Shown piece by piece: positions 24,323-35,960 of a stretch of 64,000 bases of DNA; position 1 is the stretch's first letter; every line of letters starts with the position of its first letter. The stretch is from Stereum hirsutum FP-91666 SS1. Its lineage: Eukaryota; Basidiomycota; Agaricomycetes; Russulales; Stereaceae. The position numbers and the translations under genes were made by a program. The stretch covers positions 732,597 through 796,596 of the forward strand of contig NW_006763142.1 of assembly GCF_000264905.1 (NCBI RefSeq), given 5' to 3'. The notes under the pieces are model-generated. The model was not told the origin of the DNA and made no database searches. It was given only the letters and a program-made list of their open reading frames with translations.

Positions 24323-25167
24323 CCGGATTTGCGATAGCGTCGATTCTGAAAACTTCATTGGGTTTCCTATATCTGCCATTATTTATCAATACATTATAAT
24401 TCTGTCTTTCCATCATCTCCTTCCATGAAGTCCTCAGCTTCCGGACAGATTTCCAGTAATATATCGCTGGTGAGTCGGGAGATTGTGTGGCGTATTGTGT
24501 GGCACTATGTACGTCGGAGAAATCCGGAACCGACTGCTATTTTGAAACTCCCATTTCCTTTTGCAGTTTTTGGATTCTTTCTCTTCTCCGAGTCGAGCTC
24601 TCCTGAGCCAAAGATGCTTGGGTCTCTATATGACTCTCCGTGCTCTCATATCGCGCTTGCGCCATGTACATCTCGCGACGATACCACCTGAAGACATGCG
24701 CACGCAGGCGGGTGGCTCCGATGACCGTCCACACGATTGATGTTGGACTTACGTCGTCTGTTGCTGCATTTACCAGTATACCGGGCATGCAGGGCCTTTA
24801 GGACGTACTGCGCGTCGATATTTTGGGACACATTCTGGAACACGGTCGGTCGGTGTTACGCTTACCGAAAGGATGTCTGAGCGCGTCTCCAGGGGCCTGC
24901 TATTGAAATGTTATTCGGATTGGCCGTAGAAAACGAAACGGCTGCGAGCTGCGCCTACGGAGAAATCAAACGATCGCCCGTACAATGGCCGCAGAATTGC
25001 GGGGTTAGTGGTAGGAGGACAGAAATGTTGCATATAGAACAGAAACACAGTCATTCTCTCAAGATTTTCGGCGAAGCGGACTACTCACAGCCTTACGATT
25101 TAGACATTGGCACAAAGGCGGGCTCAAGACGACGACATACAAGTGCAAGCACGAGAAAATACACATA
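24323..25167. other. Intergenic region between GH128 copies, left of the MITE
   Basis: No supportable gene. A GTGTGGCACTATGT stretch near 24499 recurs near 27341 downstream of copy 2 and may be a remnant of the duplicated 3' flank. Confidence 0.5.
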
Positions 25168-25434
25168 CTGTACTTTTTCGACCAAAGGTTCATCAAGAAT
25201 TTACGTCACCCATCAATTTCGCCCGGGTCACGGTTCAGAAACCGTGCGTGAGCGTGACGGGACCCGTAAATGGTTCAGAAAACAACGTAGGCGCTTGCGA
25301 AAATGATTATTTTGCGCAAGCGCCTGCCGAGGTCACTGTTCGCTCACCCTGCGTTATGCGTGAGGTCACGCAGGATTTTGTTCGGTTCATCAACGCGGAG
25401 AACGCGTGACGAACCTTTGGTCGAAAAAGTACAG
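25168..25434. mobile_element. MITE-like element with 24-bp terminal inverted repeats and TA target duplication
   Basis: Length 267 bp. Left end CTGTACTTTTTCGACCAAAG with four more matching bases (25168-25191) is the exact reverse complement of the right end (25411-25434). TA flanks both sides (25166-25167 and 25435-25436), as made by Tc1/mariner-type transposases. Inside are further hairpins, notably GGCGCTTGCG (25290-25299) against CGCAAGCGCC (25315-25324) and CACGGTTC...GAAACCGTG. No coding capacity, so non-autonomous. The right end is ~17 nt from a TATA-like site of GH128 copy 2. Confidence 0.88.
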
Positions 25435-25452
25435 TAGCACAAACCAGTTTTT

Positions 25453-25458
25453 ATAAGC
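25453..25458 (+). promoter_or_regulatory. TATA-like element of GH128 gene 2
   Basis: TATAAG about 180 nt before the ATG and 18 nt after the MITE end. Positional evidence only. Confidence 0.3.
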
Positions 25459-25637
25459 GCTGATCCCGCAGAGCTAAATAGAGTAAGACACGGATTATTC
25501 TGTTTAGAGAAAGCCAAAGTCTGGATGGGGAGAAAGATAAACACGTTTGGCACATCTGGGCCTGGCACATCCACGTATCTGACTCTCAAGCCTCCCCTCA
25601 CCATCTTTTTTTTCACAGTCCTTACACTCATTCAACA

Positions 25638-27076
25638 ATGCTCTCCTTTCTGGTAATCTTGGCTGTCTCGGCCACTGCTGTTCAGGCTGGAAAGCGTGGT
25701 CTCGCATGGACTTGGTGTATGTCAAAATTCAGATAAAAGTTGTTCGCTTTACTGACCAATATGTCTTTCCGCTACAGTCAACAGCGACCTGTGAGTGCAC
25801 GCAGTCAAATCTTGGACGGGAAGCGTTTTAACTCATAAGCGTAACAGTGATCCTGGCGTCTTCAACACAGGGAGCGGAGAAGTTGTCGCTATTTATGACT
25901 ACGAAACCTATGCTCCTCCTTCCACAAACAGCAGCGGTGGTCTGAATTTCATTGGCATGCAGGTACGTCTGGACTTTCGATATTAACATCTCTCTCAATG
26001 CCTGAAATGCCGACCTGTGCGTCCCCAGCGTTGTACGGACTGTGACAGCAGCCCCATCGCAGACCTCGCCAGCCGTCAGGCTGATCAAGGCTGGAATAGT
26101 GAGTTCTCCTTGTCGTTGCTTCCTGGACTTGTGCTCATGATCATGCATTGTATATATAGCTGTGTTCACGTTGAACGAACCAGACATGAACAGTATCTCT
26201 GCATCTGATGCCGCCTCCTGGTACATCGAATACAGTAAGTAAAGCTAGCCCTCTCGGCGGAGTTCGTCGTACTAATGTAGGCTGTCAAACAGTCAGCCCT
26301 TTGGTGAGTAGACATGGTTGGCAACAACAAAGCTCTACCTCTGAAGGAGTGATATTCTTTGCATCTTTGCATAACCCGATTCTGTAGACAATCAAAAAGG
26401 CCCTTCCTGCGGTGACCTCGAGCACAACATCTGGAGAGGGCCTCAGCTGGCTCTCTGCCATGATCAGCGCGTGCGAAAGCGCTTGCGATGCCGACTACAT
26501 CAACCTGGTACGTACATCCCCCGTCTCGTATTTGGTGTGTACAATTACTAATTGAGGGGTATCTTTGTTCTCGTTTTATGTAGCACTGGTACGGGTATGT
26601 ATTCAAGTGTATTCCGCAGTATATCGGGCCTGGATGATTGATGTTCGCTACCAGATCGAGCTTCACCGACTTCCAGAGCTATATCGAGAATGCGATTAGT
26701 GAATTTCCTGTGAGCGACCTCTACTCTACTTTGGCTCGCTAGCACAATCCTGACATAACGTGGGCAGGATTACGAAGTAGTGATCACCGAATTTGCTCTG
26801 ACGAACCCTTCCGGTGGCGAATCCGACCAGTGCGTCTTTCTACTCTTCTTCCTCCCGTCGACCCTGCTGATGTCGCTCTCCAGGTTGGCTTTCTTCTCAG
26901 AAGCATTCGCTTGGCTTGATACGATTGACACTGTCGTTTTTTACTTCCCGTTCTTATCCACCACTCCCTCCCTCCTCTCTGCGAACGACGCCAGTTCCGT
27001 CTCGTATGTCGGTACTGGTTCTTGTCTGTTCAATGATGACGGGACACCTTCATCGCTGGGAAACCTCATGCTATAG
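25638..27076 (+). CDS. GH128 family endo-beta-1,3-glucanase-like protein (copy 2)
   Basis: Tandem duplicate of the gene at 22777, also 267 aa, with identical exon number, sizes and phases: 25638-25716, 25778-25790, 25848-25962, 26029-26098, 26160-26234, 26293-26303, 26388-26507, 26584-26594, 26655-26709, 26768-26829 and 26884-27076. Signal peptide MLSFLVILAVSATAVQAG. Catalytic candidates are conserved (TLNEPDMN, VVITEFALTNP), as is INLHWYG. Most differences from copy 1 are conservative replacements, so both copies look functional. Its upstream region carries a MITE that copy 1 lacks, which could separate their expression. Confidence 0.92.
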
Positions 27077-27634
27077 GCTGGTGTTATGTTATCGAAGCCT
27101 TTCTTCCCGGTAGAAGAGAGGTCTAACAAACCAGGGATGGGTCAGACGTTATTAGAAGGATGAGAATACATAGCATGTGTGGCATATACCCTACAAAATT
27201 TTTGCGTCTTACTTGGGCCCCTTGATATTTGTCAATATTGCGCCCCTTTCGCTTCGCGTCTTGCTCTTATCGCGACTGCTCCAACTGTATTATCATAGCT
27301 GATCGGTGAACTTAACGGTCTGCAGGTTTTAGTGGCCCGCTGTGTGGCACTATGTCGGACAAGTCCGTGACCAGCCAATGTGGCGCTCCAAACGGTCGTC
27401 TCGGTTTACTACGAACATCCATCCTCGATTCTTCGGTGTAGAGTATAATTCGTCTCGAGGACATCGGCTTCAGCGCCCCTATGGTATATTGCATAGCTTG
27501 AAGGTTAATCTCGGGCAGAACCCCCACGGTTCTCATTGGCCGGCCTTGGCTTGTGATTCCTTCTACTAGTCGACTCGACCCCTGGTAGTGCTCACCACCT
27601 TCAGCCAAATTCTGGTACCTGCGGAGCCATTGTC
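27077..27634. other. Intergenic region between GH128 copy 2 and the alpha/beta hydrolase
   Basis: No gene seen; the 3' flank of copy 2 and the promoter of the hydrolase. Confidence 0.55.
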
Positions 27635-29008
27635 ATGGACGTAGAATCCGTTATTTATGAGCACAGAGGGTTGAAAATGGCAGCGAAACGCTATCGTAGT
27701 CGTTCTGCCAGACTCTCTCAGGACGACGGACTGACTCTGTTCTTCGCCCATGGCATCGGCCTGAGTGAGTGAAGCTCCTCTATTGATGTTTTGGTCCGCT
27801 CCAAAGAGGGTATTACTTGATCTGTCTAGTCAAGGAGCAATGGGAGCCAACAATCGAAAACATCTTCGCATCGGCTAATCAACGATTTAGTATCCGCGAG
27901 GCTTGGGCGCTCGACTGGCAGAATCATGGCGAGTCTGCTGTCTGCAACAAGGACGCCCTCGAGAGTCGCTCGACAAGTATCGGTATGCTATCCATCGGAA
28001 ACCTTGAGCATTCATACAGTCTCTGATGATGCACGCTTGACCGCAGATGTCAGAACATGGGGCGAAGCTATAGCCGGATTCGCGCGCTCCCAATATGTAG
28101 AAGGTCATCGAATAATCTCTATCGGGCATTCTGCCGGCGCATCTGCCATGTAAGTCGTTTTTGAACGATGCCTGAATATTGATGGTGTGGTTGGCCTGTT
28201 TGTTAATGTGTGTCTTGAAGGATGCATTCGACATTAGGCATGACGGACGAAGACTCGATAAAGTACCACGCAATGATCATGATCGAACCCCCCATAATCG
28301 AACCCGAAACCCTCATAGCAAACGATGAAGAGCACACTGCTATCATTGAGTTCCTCAGTCAAGCGATCTCTGCTCGTCGAAATACCTGGCCTTCTCGTCC
28401 TGCAGCCCTTGAGTATTTGCGGAAGCGACTTCCTTGGAGTGTCTGGGATCTCAGTACTCTGAATCTTTTCGTGGTACGCACCCATTTCAAGTGATCTGTA
28501 TATATATTGTGACGTGAATTTCTGCAGGACTATGGTCTACAGGAAGCTCTGGACAAAGAGGGAAAAGACTGTGTCACTCTGAAGTGTCCTCGGGAGCAAG
28601 AGGCCGCTATGTACTGGGAGTACCCGGTCAATTTCGATGGCATCAACGTCCTCGATAGAGTTCTCCATCTCATCCGAGTTTACGCTATTTTCGGCGAATG
28701 GGCACCTCCTTCGTAAGTGACATCCATGGTGCTCAGTGGTTGACCGTTGAATTTGTCCTTAGTCCCGAGTTCGTACACGCTTCTGCGCTCAAGATGTGCG
28801 AGCTGCGAAACATCCCAGCTACTCATCTGGCTGGTGTCAATCATCTAGTAAGCCCCAGATCCTGTCACACGAGACCCGTCCGACCCTTCTTTTCCACAAC
28901 TTCCAAACGCAGGATGTCAACGCTGATTGCGTTGTCAGATTCCTCAAGAGAATCCGGTCCTACTTGCTAATGCACTGGCAGATATCCTTTCTAGAATATC
29001 CGCGTTAG
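27635..29008 (+). CDS. Alpha/beta-hydrolase fold protein
   Basis: Seven exons: 27635-27764, 27830-27982, 28047-28149, 28221-28473, 28528-28712, 28763-28847 and 28913-29008; 334 aa. Early strand and oxyanion region TLFFAHGIGLIKEQWEP; DWQNHGES is the typical region after strand 4; nucleophile elbow SIGHSAGASAM, where Ser is the candidate catalytic residue. A late acid may lie in the region before PEFVHASALKMCELRNIP and the candidate His is in HLAGVNHL. No signal peptide seen, so probably cytosolic or peroxisomal. The order fits AB_hydrolase_1-type enzymes (esterase, epoxide hydrolase, thioesterase and others). Substrate cannot be inferred. Confidence 0.8.
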
Positions 29009-29898
29009 ATTCAAGATCTCGTGTGCCCTCTAAGTTATGACATTCCTTCCTCCCTGAGGATCGGTCTTGTCTGCTGTCGTTTTGGTGCCTTTTGCCAGCA
29101 TTGTCGTCCGCTCTTCAAGTCGCCGATGTACCTTATATATATATTTTTAGCTGTGGCATCGACAACAAAGTTGTTGCAAATGAGAGATCCCAGAAAAACA
29201 ATATAGAATGAAGAGACCTTGAAAAGACGAAGTCGTACGTGCCCGTCACGGTACATTCTGCATACAGTACCTCGAATTCAAGCATTCATGCAGCAAGCTG
29301 CTTCCTCTAATTCAGAATCCCGTCTTCAATCTATATCCTTCAGATCCTCTCAAATAGTACAGACATATAGCCCCTGGCTTACGACTCCCTCGAGGAGGCG
29401 TACTGCTTCGATGCCATATTTTCCATTCTGGCCCGTGCATTTTGGGGGGCGTCAAACTCTCTAGCGGGTTGAAAGGCGGAAGGAGATAGACGGTGATCAC
29501 TAGTCTCCTACACAGACCTTTATAGTGATGACAATCGATCACTGTTATGGCGATTACATCGTTTGAGCGCGTTGAGGAGGACCCTAGACCATCATACTCA
29601 GCCAATGCGAAGGGACAAAGCGAGACATAACGAGACCAAATCATGATAGTCACGCCATTTTGCCATGAACAGTGGGATAAGAATATGCACATGAGATGTT
29701 GATACAGTCCGAGGAAACGAGAAAGAAGGCAAACTTATGGATCTCGATAAAGCGGGAAGAAAAGTGTACACCGAAAAGATCTGGAAAACAAAGATATATG
29801 GAAGGGTAATAAAAAAGTATACGTGAGGGGCCGACGGCGTGACGAAAGCAACCACAAGCAGTTACGCAAGGGTGTACGGCTGTATGACACAACTGCGA
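29009..29898. other. Convergent 3' region, hydrolase and GTPBP-like gene
   Basis: Nearly 900 bp without a supportable gene. An AT run (TATATATAT) lies near 29137. Presumed 3' UTRs of the two converging genes. Confidence 0.55.
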
Positions 29899-31335
29899 TC
29901 AAACCCTTGTGAAGTCCAAGAACGCCTCGTCCAAATCCAACTCTCTGACCACCATCGCCTCCACTATCAGCCTGGGTACCATGTCAACGGGCGCAGAGGC
30001 CTCTGCTTTCCCATTCGCTTCCAGCTTCATGCCCTCCAATATCTCTGCTAGTTCATCTCCCGGCGCATGGCTCGCCTCGAGGTCAATTGCCGGTACAACG
30101 TCTTCAGCTGTCATTACGATTTCGACCGACTCAGCCGCCTGCGCCCCGAGGGAAACAGAGTCGTGCTCGACTGGATTAGGATTAACGATGGGATCCTCCA
30201 ATGCCCTCTTCCGCAAAGATCTCCTCAAATCGCGAGCAACTCGACGTTTCTGCGCCTTGGTCATCGCAGGCGTCACCGCGTTTCGGGAGGCTGTGGCGTT
30301 CGCGGCGAATGTGAGGGGAGAGGTGAGTGCTGATAGAGGAGACATAAATGTTGGAGAAAGCGACATCGCGCCGGCGGGGGTAGCAGTAAGAGGTGGAGAA
30401 GGGATGCAAGCAATCGCGCGGGCATTGGGAGACTCGAGGTCGATGGTGAAACGCTGTGTCCTTGTCGGAGGTACAAGAGGTTTCGACACAGGCGGCAGCT
30501 GGAGCGCATCGTCATCGTCTAGAAGATTCGGCTCAGGATCCATAGAAAATAACGCAAGTGAGTCGTCCAGGTCCACCTTGATCACAGGGACGGACTCAAG
30601 TTCGGCGTCAGCGGGAGTGGACAGCGCTACTGTTGGTGGAGAAGGAGTAGCGGATAACCTCGTCAGGTCTGGGAGCTCTAAGTCGGAGTCGTTCGTGGTG
30701 GCGAAAGATGCGGTAGAGCCGAAGGACGACGGGGTGAGGGAGGCTGGCTGCCCTGCGGACACGATCCTAAGCTTCTCCTCCTTGGCCCTCCGGTCCCTCT
30801 CCTTGCGTTCCTTTCTTTCCTTGTCCCTCCCGCCTTTTCTCACAAACTCTTTTGCACTCCTACCCTCGCGTCCCTTATTTCCAGTGACCTCGATTTCCTT
30901 CACCACGACGACCTTGGCTCCGATCTCCTTCGCCATGGCGTAGAGCGTATCCAGGGTGTCTGCCAAGTCCAGAGGAGTCAAACCAACTAGGGCACCTTCG
31001 TCGGCGACTCCAAGTTCGTAGAAAGCTTGGCCACCGCCTTCGAGCAAGCGCCATTTCAATTGAGTGACGAGACGAGCAAAACGGGCTGGGGACGGATGTA
31101 AGAGGTGGAGCTTATACTCGACGTTGCCCTATTCAATTCAACATTAGTGACGGTTCCTAATAACAACCAGGGAGATACGCACCTCTTCCTGCTCAGCAGC
31201 AAGCTTGGGCACATTCAGGACGTCGGTGAGATAATTCAGCCTGGTGGGTGCGACCGGCGGCGAGCACTTGTCAGGCAGCAAAGAGTTCCATGGGGACGGA
31301 ACTCGCGGAGACTCAGATTCGCCTTCTCCAAACAT
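29899..31335 (-). CDS. GTPBP1/2 N-terminal-like protein without a GTPase domain
   Basis: Two exons, 31335-31183 and 31128-29899; 460 aa. Residues ~35-140 resemble the N-terminal module of the GTPBP1/GTPBP2 translational GTPases: LNYLTDVLNVPKLAAEQEE, NVEYKLHLLHPSPARFARL, VTQLKWRLLEGGGQAFYELG, GALVGLTPLDLADTLDTLYA, MAKEIGAKVVVVKEIEV. What follows is not a G domain: a Lys/Arg/Glu-rich stretch (ERKERKERDRRAKEEKLR), then a long Ser/Pro/acidic disordered tail with a basic patch (KAQKRRVARDLRRSLRKR). No P-loop, DxxG or NKxD motif is visible. It may bind the partner of that module while lacking GTPase activity. The family assignment is from memory of motifs, so moderate confidence. Confidence 0.6.
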
Positions 31336-31897
31336 GTAGTGGAGTATCTACTCTCCGGTCGTATTATAAGGCGGGGTGTCTACAAGCTGGACGCTGGGTG
31401 TGTCTCTCCGGAGAGTGTGGGGCGTTGTCGGGTTGTCGTGGAATTGTGTGGCTGCTAACAGGTAGCGAATATACTTAGATTTATTAAAGAGAGAACAGAC
31501 ACAGATGACGGTCAAATGATGAGAGTGGGTATGAGAGAATTGGTTTAAAGATATATTCGAGGGATCATTCTGGGTGGTCTAGACGTAGGTTGGAGGTGGT
31601 GGTTGGGGAAGAAGAGAGCGAAACGCTGTGGCCAAAGTCACCGAGTTTCGAGTCAAAGCGGCAAATTCCGATGGTGGTGCCACAGGGTTCCACGTGTCTG
31701 AAACTCATCGACATCCTCCGATTTTTTTTCGCAGGTTCACGGGCCGTTCCAAGTCGTTATTTTCTTGACTTATCCACCACGTCTGAATTGACCTTGGGTC
31801 CACTTGTCATGTCATCGTCCTACCTTACTACTGTCTATACAGATAATCTCGCTAATCGTCCCTCTCTTCGCACTCTACTACTACTAGGAACAACATT
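31336..31897. other. Divergent promoter region
   Basis: No gene seen. Lies between divergently transcribed genes (minus at 31335, plus at 31898). Confidence 0.5.
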
Positions 31898-32772
31898 ATG
31901 AATGCCAACTTGCAACTTCCACCGTGCCGAGCAATTTGTTATATAGTGCTTGAAACAGGTCGTGTTGCTCATGTTACCTATCAAATTGTTAATCTATGTC
32001 CACTGGGAATATCTGTGCCTCTCCCAGAGCCGATGCCAGAGTACGAGACAACAGTCGAGCTTGAGAAGGTTCCGAGTTGGCCGTCGCCACGGCATCGGAA
32101 CAATAAACCGCTTGTTCGGATATTGCCGCTGGAACGCTATAAATCAGCACTAAACATCTGTGTTGGTCCATCGCCCAAATCCCCTACTTCACGTTAGTCA
32201 AGCTATATCAATCGTGTAGAATAGGTGGTATGTTCTATTCTCTCAGCTCTGCTTGTACTTGACCTCCAACTCTCCTGTAGATATGGCCCCCGTCTGGATT
32301 GCAGGTTATTGGCTTGAATACGACGATGTTGCCGCATTTCTGAAGAAGAAGGATTTGTTGTTGCCAGAAGAGGAGATGAACGACACCACTGCTCAACAGG
32401 TATTCAAAGCGTGGGTTATAACTCAACACAAAAAACCTACGGAAGACATCGTGCCATGGCCACAATGTGAGTGCTCATCCTTTCGACCGTTATCCGCCAA
32501 GTCCATGTTGCTTCACGGCATTGATGCTGTTGGTTGAACCAGATGCGGAACGCCAAGACGAAAACAGAAGTTACTATGTTACCGGCCTGCAAACTCGAGT
32601 TGTCGCCGCGCCGGAAGCTGGGAAGAAGCCGGCCCTTCACGAGACCCCCTTTGATATCTCATCCAGAGACAAGTTTATCGAGATGACGGGGAACTCTTTT
32701 GAGCCTTTGAGGATGCAGTTTTATGTCTGCCCGTCTTATAACGTTCTCTTTCCTATTCACCCTGAAGGTTAG
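31898..32772 (+). CDS. Unrecognised 236-aa protein
   Basis: Three exons, 31898-32192, 32281-32466 and 32543-32772, with consistent phases and whole codons. Both donors and acceptors are canonical (GTTAGT/TGTAG and GTGAGT/CCAG). No signal peptide, membrane segment or motif that I recognise. Segments such as VWIAGYWLEYDDVAAFLKKK and EPLRMQFYVCPSYNVLFPIH look like a folded globular protein. The final codons read GAA GGT TAG; GTTAGT there is also a possible donor, so a further exon cannot be excluded. It marks the start of the accessory part of the window. Confidence 0.5.
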
Positions 32773-34074
32773 TCTCCGAATTGAGATTACCATATTGTTT
32801 TATGTTGGGCTTATACAAGTATTAGTCCCTCGCCGGTGATAGCAACGTGCGATTCGGACCATAGATCATCACCACCCCCTGTCTCTCGCCACTTCAATGC
32901 TATGTTCTTAGTCGTGTTTTGCCAATTTGAGTCTCTTGAGGGTGGCAATAAAGTCGGACTCGCATGTTTGATTAATTGACGAAGTTCCCAAACATCATGT
33001 GGACTAACCGATCTGTCTTGTATATTTTTGCGCTCAATCCCATAATTTGTTTCTGAAGCTCAGGCTGTGATGCTTCACATTGCCGATCAGCTACTTGCAT
33101 CAGGTACTTATTTGTTAATGGATTCAAGTTGGTTCAAGTTGGGCCACGTCCGCTCACTTCCGTCCGTTAACTGTGGCGTGAGCCTTAACCTGACTGCAGG
33201 GGCCACAACGGTGTCTAAGTTGATCGACGGATTCAAATGATGTAACCTTTTACCGACTACAACACTTCATCTTGCTCTTCCTACTGCTCATAACGAAGCT
33301 AGAATAACCGTCAATGCGTGCTCTTACCTTCGTGATATGCTCTCAAGTCTAAGAGCTCTCCATTAAGTATGTGGAATAAGCCCTAACCTCACCCTAAGGC
33401 TCCAGTTCCTTCGCAACCGTAGCTGATCCTGCCGCAGCCGCTCATGCTCCCGGTCAATTCTCGAGTTCTTTGTGGTGCTGGTCGCTCTGTACGACGTTGA
33501 TCACTCAACCATCATTCTCAGACTGGCCCTATCATATACCTAGCGCGCAGTCCAGGAGGCTGTAGCCTTTTCAACGTTTCTCCCTTCTCTTTTTTTTTTT
33601 TTTTTTTTTAAAGTCAACAAATTTATATTGCGCCGGCGAAGCCAGGGGCGCCTTGAATAAATACAAGCAAGAATCAGTGGACGAGACCTGTAATGTATGT
33701 ACTGTACTCGAGAACTATGCGGATACCAGTGGAATCGTAATGTATCTAGTATGCTAAGAGACCATTGAACGAACCGAGGAAAAAGAAAAGAGACCCCGTT
33801 CCCAGGGCGCATCGAGAGTTTCTCCCTTCTCCCCTTCGCTCTCTTCGACATTCCCTTCCTTTCACTCCACCTTCTTTTTTTCTGCTTGTGCACTTCTTGC
33901 AAACCTATTCGACTGCCTTCGAGCGTCGGTCTGCTGTATAGGGGGCCTATGAAGGTGTTTATCGGACAAAAATGCTGCACCCACCGATGGTCAATCATCT
34001 CAGATCAATGATATATCGTTCATGTGGAACCGGCATACTCCGAATCATCTTCGTCGATTTCTAACTATTTCAGG
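32773..34074. other. Gene-poor region with a 20-nt T tract
   Basis: No supportable gene on either strand. A run of 20 T lies at 33590-33609. Frames here are short and lack splice-consistent extension. Confidence 0.55.
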
Positions 34075-34694
34075 TCGTTTAATTGTTCCTATAACCATTG
34101 TATGACGCGTCATTCTATTTATTTCGAAGTCGAGATGTATATGTACATGTATGAACCTCTCAAGCTCTTAGCATTCACCACATTTACCATGGCCTCCAAA
34201 TGTTGGAATTCTAAGACGCAAGCGAGGTACGAGGTTAGGGTTAGAATGTTGACTTCGGACCGGCGCGTATGGCACAGCATCGAGCGCGTCTTTCTCTGCT
34301 CCTCCATGTCGTCCTCCTGCTCCTTCGCCTTCTGACGACATACGAGCCGCCGTGCTCTCATTTTCTTTTCCCCGCCCGCCACTCCCTTCTCATCCTCACC
34401 ATCCACCAATCCATTAGCTAGCCTTGGCGCATGGTGCTCGCGACCTATGTGTTCCACTTTCTCCAGCTCATACTGTCGATTGGTCGCTGCATACGGCTGA
34501 GTTGCCCACCCGCCCTATCGCAGCGCCCTTCGGATACCTCCCATAGGTCAGGGTCCGTACGCCGGGGCCGGGAAGCGCTCCGCGCTTTCTCCCCACTCGA
34601 CGTATCTTCGCAACATGCTTCTTACCTTACTCAGATACCTTCCTGTCTCCTTCTCAACATCACATACCTACTTATGCTGTGCTAGAGCAAGAAT
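34075..34694. repeat. Left copy of a 620-bp exact direct duplication flanking the assembly gap
   Basis: Matches 34891-35510 throughout as read by eye, offset 816. The left copy ends exactly where the run of N begins. Confidence 0.9.
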
Positions 34695-34890
34695 NNNNNN
34701 NNNNNNNNNNNNNNNNNNNNNNNNNNNNNNNNNNNNNNNNNNNNNNNNNNNNNNNNNNNNNNNNNNNNNNNNNNNNNNNNNNNNNNNNNNNNNNNNNNNN
34801 NNNNNNNNNNNNNNNNNNNNNNNNNNNNNNNNNNNNNNNNNNNNNNNNNNNNNNNNNNNNNNNNNNNNNNNNNNNNNNNNNNNNNNNNNN
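34695..34890. other. Assembly gap, 196 N
   Basis: Run of unknown bases. Both flanks are the same 620-bp sequence, so the contigs probably overlap and the gap is artificial. Confidence 0.98.
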
Positions 34891-35510
34891 TCGTTTAATT
34901 GTTCCTATAACCATTGTATGACGCGTCATTCTATTTATTTCGAAGTCGAGATGTATATGTACATGTATGAACCTCTCAAGCTCTTAGCATTCACCACATT
35001 TACCATGGCCTCCAAATGTTGGAATTCTAAGACGCAAGCGAGGTACGAGGTTAGGGTTAGAATGTTGACTTCGGACCGGCGCGTATGGCACAGCATCGAG
35101 CGCGTCTTTCTCTGCTCCTCCATGTCGTCCTCCTGCTCCTTCGCCTTCTGACGACATACGAGCCGCCGTGCTCTCATTTTCTTTTCCCCGCCCGCCACTC
35201 CCTTCTCATCCTCACCATCCACCAATCCATTAGCTAGCCTTGGCGCATGGTGCTCGCGACCTATGTGTTCCACTTTCTCCAGCTCATACTGTCGATTGGT
35301 CGCTGCATACGGCTGAGTTGCCCACCCGCCCTATCGCAGCGCCCTTCGGATACCTCCCATAGGTCAGGGTCCGTACGCCGGGGCCGGGAAGCGCTCCGCG
35401 CTTTCTCCCCACTCGACGTATCTTCGCAACATGCTTCTTACCTTACTCAGATACCTTCCTGTCTCCTTCTCAACATCACATACCTACTTATGCTGTGCTA
35501 GAGCAAGAAT
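34891..35510. repeat. Right copy of the 620-bp direct duplication
   Basis: Starts at the first base after the N run and ends at 35510, where sequence continues into unique DNA. Confidence 0.9.
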
Positions 35511-35960
35511 CCAAAGTTTACAAACCATGCACAAACATTCCGGATGTTTCAACCTGTTTGTCATTGTTTCAGCCCGTATCACAACACTTTGAGGTAAGTG
35601 TTTTCACCGAAGGCATGAAACATCTCAAATCATTCATCCAGCTGACGGTTCATTTCGTCGCACTCTTAATTCACGCACTCATTGTTGCTGTGCGATACAT
35701 TCTGTCCAGCATTTACTTTTGTCCGCGCACTTTCTTAAACAAGACAACCTCTCACCCAAAAATACATAATGGGAAACATTTCCGATCATTTACAGGTATT
35801 CCGGGTACATTGCCGATCGTCGCTGATGTCTCGGTGTACGCCGCCACAAGTCGGCCCCGGCAAAAAAATCCCTTTTGAGGTACTCCGTATTGAAGTCGAC
35901 GTCCTCCGAGTCTTCCTTTCCCTCCCTCACTGCTTCACTCCCTGAGTCTCTGTGACTGTA

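Noticed and set aside
24908..25409. Open frames across the MITE
   Set aside because: They read through terminal and internal inverted repeats and have no family match.
30067..30943. Plus-strand frames of up to 344 aa opposite the GTPBP-like gene
   Set aside because: Antisense shadows of a GC-rich coding exon; no family or splice support.
34119..35273. Minus-strand frames at 34119-34457 and 34935-35273 (YELEKVEHIGREHH...) as a gene
   Set aside because: The two are the same sequence repeated around the gap. The frame looks somewhat protein-like, but no upstream exon or motif supports a gene.
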